In this document: positions 32,234 to 41,329 of the stretch, piece after piece | Layout: each line of letters begins with the position of its first letter | How positions within the stretch are numbered: position 1 is the stretch's first letter | NCBI GenBank assembly: GCA_964475985.1 | Contig: CAYYYP010000020.1 | Location: 1 to 55,385 of the forward strand | DNA: 55,385 nt | Reading direction: 5' to 3' | Source: CAYYYP01 sp964475985 | GTDB taxonomy: Bacteria > Bdellovibrionota > UBA1018 > CAYHWW01 | Program-made: the position numbers and the translations under genes | The notes under the pieces: model-generated | Told to the model about the DNA's origin: nothing | Databases searched by the model: none | Seen by the model: only the letters and a program-made list of their open reading frames with translations

Positions 32234-35119
32234 TTATTTAGCCGCACGCTCAATATTCCGCCTTGCGAGGGTCTCCGAAACCATAAGGCCTTCACAATCG
32301 GGCTTGTTATTGGATGCGATGACACTCACATGATTGACGTTAAGCAAATAGCGCCGTCCCACCTCATCGATCTCGGCCCCCGTGAGGGTGGGGATGGCGG
32401 CGGTCTGGATTTCATGCCACCGAGGATTTCCGGTGTAGTAAAATGAAGTTAAAAGTCTGGAAGCAACTCCGCCAAAATGTGTGGGTAACAATCGAGCCAG
32501 GCGCGAAGCACCGCGGGCCTCTGACCTATATCCATCGGACGACAAAGTTCCATTTTGAAGGCGGCCAAGAACCTCACCCCACCCCTGCTCAATTTCTGGG
32601 AACCGAGTCATGCCTATGGTTTGACCTACGAAACTCATGTGAGTTCCGGTGCGAGTCATAAAATAGCCACTACCATGAACATATCCTAATCCTCGGTCGG
32701 CGCGATTCAGCTGATATACTTCGCGATTTAGAACTAAACTCAAAACATCAATGGCAGCATGCTCACGCAAATTATCCCGCTCAAAACTAGGCCCCTGAAA
32801 AATCCTTGCTATGCCGATGTGATCACCGTCATTTTTAGGCGGCAAATCCTGCCAAAACTGCGTGGAATTCAAGAGGGAAAGGGAGGTGCGTGCCCTTCGT
32901 TTTCTTTGCGCACTTTGAAGCGGCTGCGGAATGGCCCCCCTAATTTCAAGCAATGCATCTTTAACCGTCTGTTCCGTGTAATCTCCAGCGAAGGCAGCGA
33001 TGATATCCGCGCGGTTGAGTGCACTGCTGGCAAGTTGTTTCACGGTGGCATTGTCCAAAAGTTTAATTCGTTTCACCAAGTTTGCATCAAGGTAGTTATA
33101 GCGCTCGACCAAAGAGGTCGCTACGTGACGAGCTATACGGGCGGAAAAATCTTGTTGATTTTGCTGGAAATCCGCATCAATGACTTCCCTTGCCTGCTCA
33201 ACCTCAGCTTGAGTCGGAACGAACGAAAGAAGTCGCTCCAAGATCCATTGCTTAGCTACCAGGGTTGCTTTTGAATTTCCCCTGGATGAAATTTTCAGAT
33301 TGCCGTTTCCATAACTTACTTTAGTTGGAACGCCCATGCTGGTCAGGTAATCGAGCTCTGATTTATAACGATCATTAAAACTTTCCAGGTAAAGTTCCAT
33401 GGCCGCTGCCGTGGAAAGGGATACCGGCGGCAAGGTCAACATGATTTGAACTCCACCGGAGTTTTGCAAATGCTGCTCATCAAGCGCTGCACTTACGCCC
33501 TTCATATTCAAATTTAAAACCCTGGGCAGTTGGGAAGGCGCAGAGAGCGGCGCATCAGAAAACTCTAGCGGCACCTTTACCAGTTTTACATCCACGGCTT
33601 CACCGGGCGAACCTCCACGATCCAGAAGCCCCTGCCAGCGAGCCATGATTATCTCATCCTGAACATGCACCAAGGGCCTATCAAAAACTTGTGCCCGTTC
33701 CGTGGTGGCCACGTCATTAATTTCTGGCCCGACATAACCGCCGATCATTTTGGGAAGACGAAAGGTTGAGGTCACGGCCTTTTTAATTTGCTTGGCGGTG
33801 ACATGTCCGTAAATTGCCTCAAAATCAAAAGCCTTTAATGGGTCGGAAACATATTCAAACGCCTCAGCCAGACGCTCTGACGCAGTCCCGGCTTCGAACA
33901 CGGACTGTTCATAGGATCTGATGTTCCTCATCTTGAGATATTCTAAGATATCAGGCCTTAGACCGTTGGTTTTCATGTCATGCAACGTGGCGAAAAATAG
34001 ATCCGCTACCTCATAGCGGTGACGAGCACCCTCTTCAGTCAACTCAAAATCCACATGCATTAAAGTTAAATTATTTACTGAACTCGGATAAACTCCAAAA
34101 CTAGAAATCCATCCCTTTTTCAAGAGTAAATCCTTCAGAGCGCCAGGAGCATCCAGATTCAAATAGTCCGTCATGGTTTCCATAGCGCCGTGATGATTTT
34201 TCGCAAAACCAGGAACCATCTCAAAATTAAGCTGCAGTGATCTCACTTCACCCAGCGCACCAATTTCAATGAGCCTGGTTCCAGGGGGATTAGTGGCATC
34301 AACAATAGAGGGAAAAACTTTATTCTGCGAAGGTACAGAAGCTGGCAAATGCAGCGAAGGATCTGGTACTGGCAACTTAAAATTCTCTTTAATTATTTCT
34401 AAGACATCTGCTTCCACGAGGGGGACCGTTCCATCGGGAAGCGCATCAAAATTCCCAGAAAGGATGACACTCATGGTTTTATCGTTATAATCCGTATAAA
34501 AAAGCATCTGCAAATCCCGCAAAGTGAGCTCATCAAGTTGCGCTTGACTGCCAATGTCGTACATCGCCAACGGATGCCCAGGCGGTAGCAAATGCAATAA
34601 GATTGACCCTTTTAAAGCCCGATCATCCTTTTCCTGATTGGCGGCAGCCTCGTCCTTGACTGCTTTCAGTTCTTTACGAAAAGTTTTTTCATTCCATTCA
34701 GGCTCCGAAAGCATGGCACCTAAAAGTTCAGCCCATTCCCGAAGCCCCTCAGGATGGAGAGACCCATGATAAAAAGTGCGGTTGTGCGAAGTATAAGCGT
34801 TGGTTTCAGCCCCCATTGCGGTGGTCATATTGTCAAAAGTTGATTGACCAGGAAATCTTCTTGAACCTGCATGTCCTTGATGTTCCCACATATGAGCTCT
34901 ACCCGCATGCCGAAGTGGCTCGTCATGCCACGACCCAACTTTCACATCGACCGACAGGTTCACTACATTACCGACATGCGTATTAATCAAAAAGACCGGC
35001 AGGCCATTGACCTCAAATCTTCGAATGGTTGGTCTCACGGGGCCCTCTGCAAACGCTGCCAAATGCAAAAAGAAGAAAAGCGAGATGCCCAACGCACGCA
35101 AACCATATTTCATTTTCAT
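32234..35119 (-). CDS. Exported M16-family zinc metallopeptidase
   Basis: The protein is 961 residues. A signal peptide (1-24, AFA) leads to an M16 domain with the inverted zinc motif HMWEH (His76, Glu79, His80) and a downstream Glu in ELKAVKDEAA. The pattern of two M16 halves, each with an active-like and an inactive domain, fits a pitrilysin-length protein in the periplasm. The second half lacks an HxxEH. It lies 28 bases upstream of the sulfurtransferase on the same strand, but cotranscription is uncertain. Substrate unknown. Confidence 0.85.
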   Translation of the reverse strand: MKMKYGLRALGISLFFFLHLAAFAEGPVRPTIRRFEVNGLPVFLINTHVGNVVNLSVDVKVGSWHDEPLRHAGRAHMWEHQGHAGSRRFPGQSTFDNMTTAMGAETNAYTSHNRTFYHGSLHPEGLREWAELLGAMLSEPEWNEKTFRKELKAVKDEAAANQEKDDRALKGSILLHLLPPGHPLAMYDIGSQAQLDELTLRDLQMLFYTDYNDKTMSVILSGNFDALPDGTVPLVEADVLEIIKENFKLPVPDPSLHLPASVPSQNKVFPSIVDATNPPGTRLIEIGALGEVRSLQLNFEMVPGFAKNHHGAMETMTDYLNLDAPGALKDLLLKKGWISSFGVYPSSVNNLTLMHVDFELTEEGARHRYEVADLFFATLHDMKTNGLRPDILEYLKMRNIRSYEQSVFEAGTASERLAEAFEYVSDPLKAFDFEAIYGHVTAKQIKKAVTSTFRLPKMIGGYVGPEINDVATTERAQVFDRPLVHVQDEIIMARWQGLLDRGGSPGEAVDVKLVKVPLEFSDAPLSAPSQLPRVLNLNMKGVSAALDEQHLQNSGGVQIMLTLPPVSLSTAAAMELYLESFNDRYKSELDYLTSMGVPTKVSYGNGNLKISSRGNSKATLVAKQWILERLLSFVPTQAEVEQAREVIDADFQQNQQDFSARIARHVATSLVERYNYLDANLVKRIKLLDNATVKQLASSALNRADIIAAFAGDYTEQTVKDALLEIRGAIPQPLQSAQRKRRARTSLSLLNSTQFWQDLPPKNDGDHIGIARIFQGPSFERDNLREHAAIDVLSLVLNREVYQLNRADRGLGYVHGSGYFMTRTGTHMSFVGQTIGMTRFPEIEQGWGEVLGRLQNGTLSSDGYRSEARGASRLARLLPTHFGGVASRLLTSFYYTGNPRWHEIQTAAIPTLTGAEIDEVGRRYLLNVNHVSVIASNNKPDCEGLMVSETLARRNIERAAK

Positions 35120-35215
35120 ATATGGGGCTGAGCGCTACCATCATCATTACCGTCGGGCAATACGATCGCTAAATTTCTGAAAGTGTAAACAACTTCACTT
35201 TAGGTAAGTTGGGAC

Positions 35216-36538
35216 TTAAAGTTCTTCGGCCCGATGGGCACCTGCATCAGATGGCGGAGCATTTCTCTCTTCATCTTCTGGAGCCTGAGCCTTGAGGAGT
35301 TCATCATTATATTTAATTTTTGCGCGTTTCTGGAGATCGCTCATGAAGCCATCAAAAAACTCACGCTCTTTACGGGTCGTTACCGTAGCGGCAATGGTTT
35401 CTTTTTGTTTTGCGAAATCCTCGGGCTTTGCCACGTGAGTTTTTAGATTCCACGCCACCACTAAATGGTCTTGATAATGATAAAGTTTAGGGCCTTTAGC
35501 TAAAGCTGAATCAGCTTTAAATGCATCATCCTTAAGCTCAGGCAAATTACCGAGGCCAGGGATCATTCCCTGACCTGAAGAAAACTTTTCTGAAGTTTTG
35601 ACATCAAGGCCCTGGGCCTTCGCAAAGGACTTTACGGATGCTTCACCAGAATTTTGTTGAACCATAGACTCAATTCGTTTTGCCAATTCTTCGTTGGCTT
35701 TGCGAGCTTCGGCCGTATGTTTTTCGCGCAAGACATCCCTAGCGACGGTATCTTTCACCTCTTCAAATGGTCTGGGTTTAGGACTTTGGGCCGAATCCTT
35801 TTTGGCTTTGGTAGCAGGAGCAGCCGCATACCGTAAGGCGTGTGCATCGTAATATTGCTTTAGCTCCGTTTGATTTTTTGCATCAGCGACAAACGAATGC
35901 ACCTCGGAATCAGGGATCTGAATTTTCTTTCGGGCATCGTCTATGGATAGAAATACGTAATCTACCTGACGCTGATTGCCATTGGTATAAAAGTCATCCT
36001 CAATTTCCTTGTCCGAAACCCGAAGCCTTTGCTTTAAAAAGCCCGAGACTTTCTGCGTCAGCAAATCTTCCCGGATGGTATCTTCAAATTTCCCAGGTTT
36101 TAATTGATTGGCTTGGAGAGTTTTTTCATAAACTTCGCGATCAAATTTTCCTTCCTTCTGAAAGTAAGGAAGCTCCCGGATTTTAGCGGCGACTTCGGCA
36201 TCCCCAACCATGAGGCCAAGATTTTTTGCTTCCTGGAGCATAAGCTTTTGACGCACAAGGTCATCAAGCACGACTTGCTTGAGTCCCAAAGATTCGATCA
36301 TGCGACGATCCGCCTGACCCTTCATCATGGATTCAAAAAATTTAATTCGTTGCTCATAGGTTTGGTAAAATTCCTTGAGCGTAACGGGTTCGCCATTCAC
36401 TAGCGCTGCATATCCGCCGGGCCCCATATTTCCCCAACGCGGAGAGTAAACTCCAAAAAAGATGAAAACAAAAGCGATCGCACCAATCACTATTCCTACT
36501 GCTAGAGAACCGTACTTCCCACGGATGAGCCGAAACAT
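35216..36538 (-). CDS. SurA_N/PpiD-like membrane-anchored periplasmic chaperone without a visible parvulin domain
   Basis: The protein is 440 residues. A short cytoplasmic start, MFRLIRGKYG, and one membrane helix (about 11-30) are followed by VNGEPVTLKEFYQTYEQR, the SurA_N-type helical domain typical of PpiD/SurA (about 45-200). The remaining 240 residues are charged and helical. I cannot find the parvulin signature (GGDLGxF, or the HILV start), so it may be a pure holdase chaperone for outer-membrane proteins. The gene is divergent from mreC, with 99 bases between. Confidence 0.75.
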   Translation of the reverse strand: MFRLIRGKYGSLAVGIVIGAIAFVFIFFGVYSPRWGNMGPGGYAALVNGEPVTLKEFYQTYEQRIKFFESMMKGQADRRMIESLGLKQVVLDDLVRQKLMLQEAKNLGLMVGDAEVAAKIRELPYFQKEGKFDREVYEKTLQANQLKPGKFEDTIREDLLTQKVSGFLKQRLRVSDKEIEDDFYTNGNQRQVDYVFLSIDDARKKIQIPDSEVHSFVADAKNQTELKQYYDAHALRYAAAPATKAKKDSAQSPKPRPFEEVKDTVARDVLREKHTAEARKANEELAKRIESMVQQNSGEASVKSFAKAQGLDVKTSEKFSSGQGMIPGLGNLPELKDDAFKADSALAKGPKLYHYQDHLVVAWNLKTHVAKPEDFAKQKETIAATVTTRKEREFFDGFMSDLQKRAKIKYNDELLKAQAPEDEERNAPPSDAGAHRAEEL

Positions 36539-36637
36539 GCGCCTTAGTCTCCCTTGATCACTAAAAATTTTGAATCTTTCAAAGATGCCACGAAAACCTT
36601 AACACTACAAGGAAGCGTGTTATAGTTTTCTTAAAAT

Positions 36638-37495
36638 ATGAAGCTTCTTAGAGAATACAGATTCTACACCATGTTGGCCCTTCTACTGATCATTCCGGTG
36701 ATCAGTCTCAATACGAGCAATAAAGAACCATCGGAGTTCAGCACTCTAGATGAAATCGTCGTCACGATCACGGGGCCGCTACAAACGGCCATCACCTACA
36801 CCATTGATCAGGGCGCTCAGTTTTTTGAGAATTATGTCTTGTTGCACCACTTGCGGGCGGATTATTCCGAAGCCGTAGAAGAAAATCGAAGGCTGCAAAA
36901 CACCATCCATAATCTCAAGGAAATTGAAGTTGAAAATCAAAGACTGCGGGCGCTGCTTCAGTTTGAAGCAACCATCCAAGATAAAAAAATTACGGCGCAG
37001 GTCATTGCCACCGATGTTTCAAGCGATTTTCGCTCCATTCGAATCAATAAAGGAAGTGCATCGGGCCTCACTAAGGGCATGCCCGTCGTAACCCACGAAG
37101 GGATTGTAGGCCGCGTCCTTAGGGTCACAAAAAATTATTCTGACATTCTCACGATCCTCGACAACTTGTCGGCCGTCGACGCTGTGGTGCAACGATCCCG
37201 CGCAAGGGGTGTAGTGGAAGGACAAACGGACAACTCTTGCATCCTGAAATATGTTTTGCGGACCGATGACATTGAAGCGGGCGACGTCGTCATTAGTTCA
37301 GGCCTTGATTCCATTTATCCCAAGGGCATTCAAATCGGCCAAGTCACCAAGGTCAATAAAAAAAGTTATGGCATTTCCCAGGACGTAGAAATCAAACCGA
37401 GCGTAGATTTCTCAAAACTTGAGGAAGTCCTTGTGATCTTGAAACCGCCCGTCCACTCCGCCATTTCCCAAAAGGAGCAGGGCCCAGAATTGTGA
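36638..37495 (+). CDS. mreC: Rod shape-determining protein MreC
   Basis: The protein is 285 residues: one N-terminal membrane helix (about 10-26), a coiled coil (about 68-115, ENRRLQNTIHNLKEIEVENQRLRALL), then the beta-barrel MreC core with VIATDVSSDFRSIRINKGSASGLTKGMPVV and GIVGRV. It is a periplasmic scaffold of the elongasome and links PBP2 to MreB. mreB itself is not in the window. It is the first gene of the operon and overlaps mreD by 4 bases. Confidence 0.95.
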   Translation: MKLLREYRFYTMLALLLIIPVISLNTSNKEPSEFSTLDEIVVTITGPLQTAITYTIDQGAQFFENYVLLHHLRADYSEAVEENRRLQNTIHNLKEIEVENQRLRALLQFEATIQDKKITAQVIATDVSSDFRSIRINKGSASGLTKGMPVVTHEGIVGRVLRVTKNYSDILTILDNLSAVDAVVQRSRARGVVEGQTDNSCILKYVLRTDDIEAGDVVISSGLDSIYPKGIQIGQVTKVNKKSYGISQDVEIKPSVDFSKLEEVLVILKPPVHSAISQKEQGPEL

Positions 37496-38046
37496 GTTCC
37501 AAAAACATTCTCCGCAAATTTGGATTCCTCATCTATCTCGTCATCGTGGTGATAGGGACGCTCGTAAGCACCACGGTGTTTCAGTACGAGCCATTTCACA
37601 TCATGCATCCGGATTTTCTGATGATCCTCGCCGTTTACCTAGGCTTTCGTCGCTCCATTGCGGAAGGCGCTTTCCTGCTGGCGGTGGCATCCCTCATCGT
37701 AAAATCCCATTCGAGTTCGTCCGAATCTTTTTTGCTCGTGATTTATCTTTATAGCTTCGCCATCACGAAGGGGCTTAGCAAAATCATCACTCAACCCACG
37801 AAAGTAACCCTGATTCTCGTGCTATGCATGCTGACCATTTGTTCAAAGCTTGGTCTCATTTTGCTTTGGGGCCTATCGGGCAAGGCGGGCAACGCCTATT
37901 TCCATCTTCTGGTCACCGCAATTCCGCAGGCCATTGCCACGAGTGTGGTGGCATTTTTTCTGGTGGAACTTTTTGCGTACATCGATCGGCGTACGTTCAA
38001 AGACCTTCATGCGGAGGATGAATATGATATCAACCGCGATTTTTAA
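37492..38046 (+). CDS. mreD: Rod shape-determining protein MreD
   Basis: The protein is 184 residues from a GTG that shares GTGA with the mreC stop. It has five to six hydrophobic segments over the whole length, with HPDFLMILAVYLGF and TAIPQAIATSVVAFF in the usual places for MreD. It is an inner-membrane partner of MreC and PBP2. Confidence 0.9.
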   Translation: MSSKNILRKFGFLIYLVIVVIGTLVSTTVFQYEPFHIMHPDFLMILAVYLGFRRSIAEGAFLLAVASLIVKSHSSSSESFLLVIYLYSFAITKGLSKIITQPTKVTLILVLCMLTICSKLGLILLWGLSGKAGNAYFHLLVTAIPQAIATSVVAFFLVELFAYIDRRTFKDLHAEDEYDINRDF

Positions 38047-38061
38047 AAAGGACTTTTTCCC

Positions 38062-40122
38062 ATGTCATTTCTAGGCCAGGACGAACAGATCCGGGAATAC
38101 CAGTTTAGATTCCGTTATCTTTACGTCGCGCTTTTTTCGGCATTCCTAATTTTGGTAGGCAGGCTTTGGTATCTGCAAATTATCAACGGTGATCGTTTTC
38201 GCCAGTACTCTGAAAACAACCGCATCAAGCCCCTTAAAATCGCAAGCCCTAGGGGAATGATTTTTGATCGCAATAAAAAGCTTCTTGTGGATAATCGTCC
38301 GGCCTTCGATTTGGAAATTACTACCCAATACCTTTACGCGGACAAGGACTGGGAAGATGTCCTAAAACGGCTTGGGCCCTTGGTTTCCATGAAACCTGAG
38401 GAAATTAAAACCATCCTCAGCAAAGGTCGCGAAGCGGCCTTTCGACCCATCAAAGTAAAACGTGACCTTTCTCATGAAGAAGTAGCGCGCATCGAAGCAA
38501 ACAAACTTGATTTACCTGGCGTAGCCATCGAAGTGGATATTTTGCGTACCAACGTTTTTTCGGATCTTGCTGCACATTTGATGGGCTACATCGGCGAAGT
38601 GAATCCCGCGGAACTTCCAAGGCTGAACAAAGATGCAAAAATTCCCTATAAAATGGGCGATGGCACTGGCAAGTCGGGCCTGGAATCCAAATGGGAAAGT
38701 GAACTTCGTGGAGTCGATGGAGAGGACTATATTGAAGTAGATGCCTACGGGCGAAGGAGAAGACGCAGCAATAACGATCCGGCCGCCCGGGGTTTTGCAT
38801 CTGCCTTAGATAAGCGACCCGCGGTCCCCGGCCGAAACCTAGTTCTGACCATTGACCAAGATTTGCAAGTGGCCGCCAGAGAAGCCTTTGGAAATCAAAT
38901 TGGTTCCATCGTGGCCATCGATCCCCGCTCGGGCGAAGTGCTTGCGGCACTCAGTGAACCATCTTTTGACCCAACGCTTTTTTCCCGCGGTGTAAGCTCA
39001 TCCGTTTGGAATGATCTGCTTAATAACGATAATCACCCTCTGCGCGACAAAACACTTCAAGATCACTATAGCCCAGGCTCTACGTTCAAACCCATCACGG
39101 CCATAGCGGCCCTTGAAGAGGGCGTCGTGGATGAAAATACAACTTTCAATTGCCCAGGTTTTCTTTGGGTCGGTAATCGTAAATACCACTGCCACAAGCA
39201 ACACGGTCACGGGAACGTGAGTGTGGTCCAAGCGCTCGAACAAAGTTGCGATGTTTATTTTTACCGACTCGCCCAAAAACTCGGGATCGACACCATTGCG
39301 AAATACGCAAAAATGTTAGGTTTAGGGAAATGCACCGGAATTTTTCTTGCCCACGAAGAGCCAGGGCTGATTCCCACAGAAGCCTGGAAGAAAAAAAGAT
39401 TCGGCGTGGATTGGATCGCGGGCGAAACGCTCTCCTGCGCCATTGGACAAAGTTATGTTTTAACTACGGTGTTGCAACTTGCAAACGCCTACGGCGCCAT
39501 CGGCACCGGAGCTGATTTTTTCAGACCCTTCGTAGTAAAATACATCGAAAGCCCCGATGGCCGCATCCTTAAAGAATTTAAACCAGAGCCCATCGGAAAA
39601 GTGCAAATTAGCCCTAAAACCTTGGAAATTGTGCGCCGCGGCCTTTATCACGTGGTGAACTTTCCCCACGGCACTGCGTATACTCGGCGTATCCCTGGCT
39701 TTGAAGTCGCGGGCAAAACAGGTACAAGCCAAGTGTTTAAAATCTCGTCCGATAAAATTTTTCATGATTGCATGCACCTTGATTTCAAATACCGTCACCA
39801 TGGCCTTTTTGTTGCCTACGCGCCGGCTGACAATCCCGTCATTTCCGTAAGCGTGCTTGCCGAACACGCTTGCCACGGCAATAGTGCCGCCGCCCCCATC
39901 GCCTTTGCCGTAATTAAAAAATATTTAGAGAAATACTATCCGGAGCGTTTCGGGCCGGAGACCATCAAGTTGAAAATCAAATCCGGTCAATTGGTTTCAA
40001 ACCCTAACGTGGAAGCCGCTAAAAAACCGGCGCCATCCGCGGAAGACCAGGAAGATGTGAACCTGGGAGACGCCATCGTGAAACCGGCGGCCATCCCTCG
40101 CTCAAACGCCGGGGAGGAATGA
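38062..40122 (+). CDS. mrdA: Penicillin-binding protein 2 (elongasome transpeptidase)
   Basis: The protein is 686 residues. A membrane helix (about 18-38), a PBP dimerisation domain (about 60-245) and a transpeptidase domain follow. The active Ser340 is in SPGSTFKPI, the second motif is SCD (EQSCDVYFY), and the third is KTGTSQV. The chain runs about 60 residues past the usual end, with a Pro/Ala-rich tail. It crosslinks lateral-wall peptidoglycan. It is 15 bases after mreD and 3 bases before rodA. Confidence 0.95.
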   Translation: MSFLGQDEQIREYQFRFRYLYVALFSAFLILVGRLWYLQIINGDRFRQYSENNRIKPLKIASPRGMIFDRNKKLLVDNRPAFDLEITTQYLYADKDWEDVLKRLGPLVSMKPEEIKTILSKGREAAFRPIKVKRDLSHEEVARIEANKLDLPGVAIEVDILRTNVFSDLAAHLMGYIGEVNPAELPRLNKDAKIPYKMGDGTGKSGLESKWESELRGVDGEDYIEVDAYGRRRRRSNNDPAARGFASALDKRPAVPGRNLVLTIDQDLQVAAREAFGNQIGSIVAIDPRSGEVLAALSEPSFDPTLFSRGVSSSVWNDLLNNDNHPLRDKTLQDHYSPGSTFKPITAIAALEEGVVDENTTFNCPGFLWVGNRKYHCHKQHGHGNVSVVQALEQSCDVYFYRLAQKLGIDTIAKYAKMLGLGKCTGIFLAHEEPGLIPTEAWKKKRFGVDWIAGETLSCAIGQSYVLTTVLQLANAYGAIGTGADFFRPFVVKYIESPDGRILKEFKPEPIGKVQISPKTLEIVRRGLYHVVNFPHGTAYTRRIPGFEVAGKTGTSQVFKISSDKIFHDCMHLDFKYRHHGLFVAYAPADNPVISVSVLAEHACHGNSAAAPIAFAVIKKYLEKYYPERFGPETIKLKIKSGQLVSNPNVEAAKKPAPSAEDQEDVNLGDAIVKPAAIPRSNAGEE

Positions 40123-40125
40123 TTC

Positions 40126-41226
40126 ATGAATGAAGAGCAGTTCAAACGTTTTGATTGGACCTTGATATTTTTCGCCGTCCTAGTTTTTGCGCTGGGACTA
40201 GCGAACCTCTACTCGGCGACCTTTAACGAAATCGTGTCTCGCGGCCTCACTTATTACAAAGCTCAGGCCATCTGGTTTTTGATGGGAAGTTTTATCGGCG
40301 CCATGGTGCTGATTCCCCACTACAAAACTTTATCCAGACTCGCCTACCCGATCTACTTTCTAAACCTCTTCCTTTTAGTGATGGTATTGGTGGCCGGAAA
40401 ATCTTCCTTGGGCGGAAGACGCTGGATTGGGTTTGGTCCCATCCGCTTCCAACCTTCAGAGTTCATGAAAATCTCCACCGCGCTTGCACTTGCGAGGTTT
40501 TTTGAAACCGATACGGTCACGGGCGGCTATAAAATTAAGGACATGTTTTTGCCCATCATGTTGGTAGCGGTGCCGGCGGGCCTCATTATGATGCAACCGG
40601 ATTTGGGCACGGCGCTGGTGATTCTCGCCATGTTTGCTTCCATGATGTTGTTCATCCGCATCGATAAAAAAACCTTAATGGTCATGATGCTTGTTGGACT
40701 CGTCACTTTGCCTTTGGCTTATAAATACGCGTTAAAGCCGTATCAGCGTCAACGGATCGTTTCGTTCATTGACCCTGCCGCCGATCCCCGAGGTTCTGGC
40801 TATAATAGCATTCAATCCATGATCGCCATCGGAAGCGGTGAGTTCTTAGGTAAGGGCTTTAAAAAGGGTACGCAGTCCCAGCTGAACTTCCTGCCAGAGC
40901 ACCATACGGATTTTATCTTTGCGGTCTTCAGTGAAGAACATGGATTTCTAGGCGCGGCGATCCTCATTGTTTTGTATTTGGGATTATTTTCCAGCGCGCT
41001 TAACGTCGCCTATTTATCCCACGATAAATTTGGGACGCTGCTGGCCTTGGGACTTTTGCTCATTCTTTTTTGGCACGTCTTTATTAACATTGGCATGGTC
41101 TGCGGAATCCTTCCGGTGGTTGGTGTTCCCCTGCCCTTTGTGAGTTACGGGGGTTCTTCCCTCATTAGCGCATGCATTTCCATCGCCCTGCTTACTAACA
41201 TCAGTAATAAACGCACAATGTTCTAA
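40126..41226 (+). CDS. rodA: SEDS-family glycosyltransferase RodA
   Basis: The protein is 366 residues with about ten membrane helices. RRWIGFGPIRFQPSEFMK, MMQPDLGTALV and the C-terminal GVPLPFVSYGGSSL are SEDS landmarks. It polymerises glycan strands with PBP2. It is the last gene of the mre operon; a hairpin follows the stop. Confidence 0.96.
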   Translation: MNEEQFKRFDWTLIFFAVLVFALGLANLYSATFNEIVSRGLTYYKAQAIWFLMGSFIGAMVLIPHYKTLSRLAYPIYFLNLFLLVMVLVAGKSSLGGRRWIGFGPIRFQPSEFMKISTALALARFFETDTVTGGYKIKDMFLPIMLVAVPAGLIMMQPDLGTALVILAMFASMMLFIRIDKKTLMVMMLVGLVTLPLAYKYALKPYQRQRIVSFIDPAADPRGSGYNSIQSMIAIGSGEFLGKGFKKGTQSQLNFLPEHHTDFIFAVFSEEHGFLGAAILIVLYLGLFSSALNVAYLSHDKFGTLLALGLLLILFWHVFINIGMVCGILPVVGVPLPFVSYGGSSLISACISIALLTNISNKRTMF

Positions 41227-41253
41227 AATTCCTAGGGTTTGGCCCAGGAATTT
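41226..41253 (+). terminator. Hairpin after rodA
   Basis: AAATTCCTAGGG (41226-41237) pairs with CCCAGGAATTT (41243-41253) across a 5-base loop, with one bulged A. It sits directly after the stop codon. There is no long T-run, so it may be a weak terminator or an RNA-stabilising hairpin. Confidence 0.6.
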
Positions 41254-41329
41254 CGCGGCGCATTAACGTAAAATTTTATCCTTAAGTAGGCCTTTCCTTC
41301 GCCATAGGGCTTCACTATGCTGCGCCTAG

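Noticed and set aside
32759..33274. 171-residue frame antisense to the M16 protease
   Set aside because: The minus-strand frame is a full-length protease, and the antisense frame has no ribosome site or motif.
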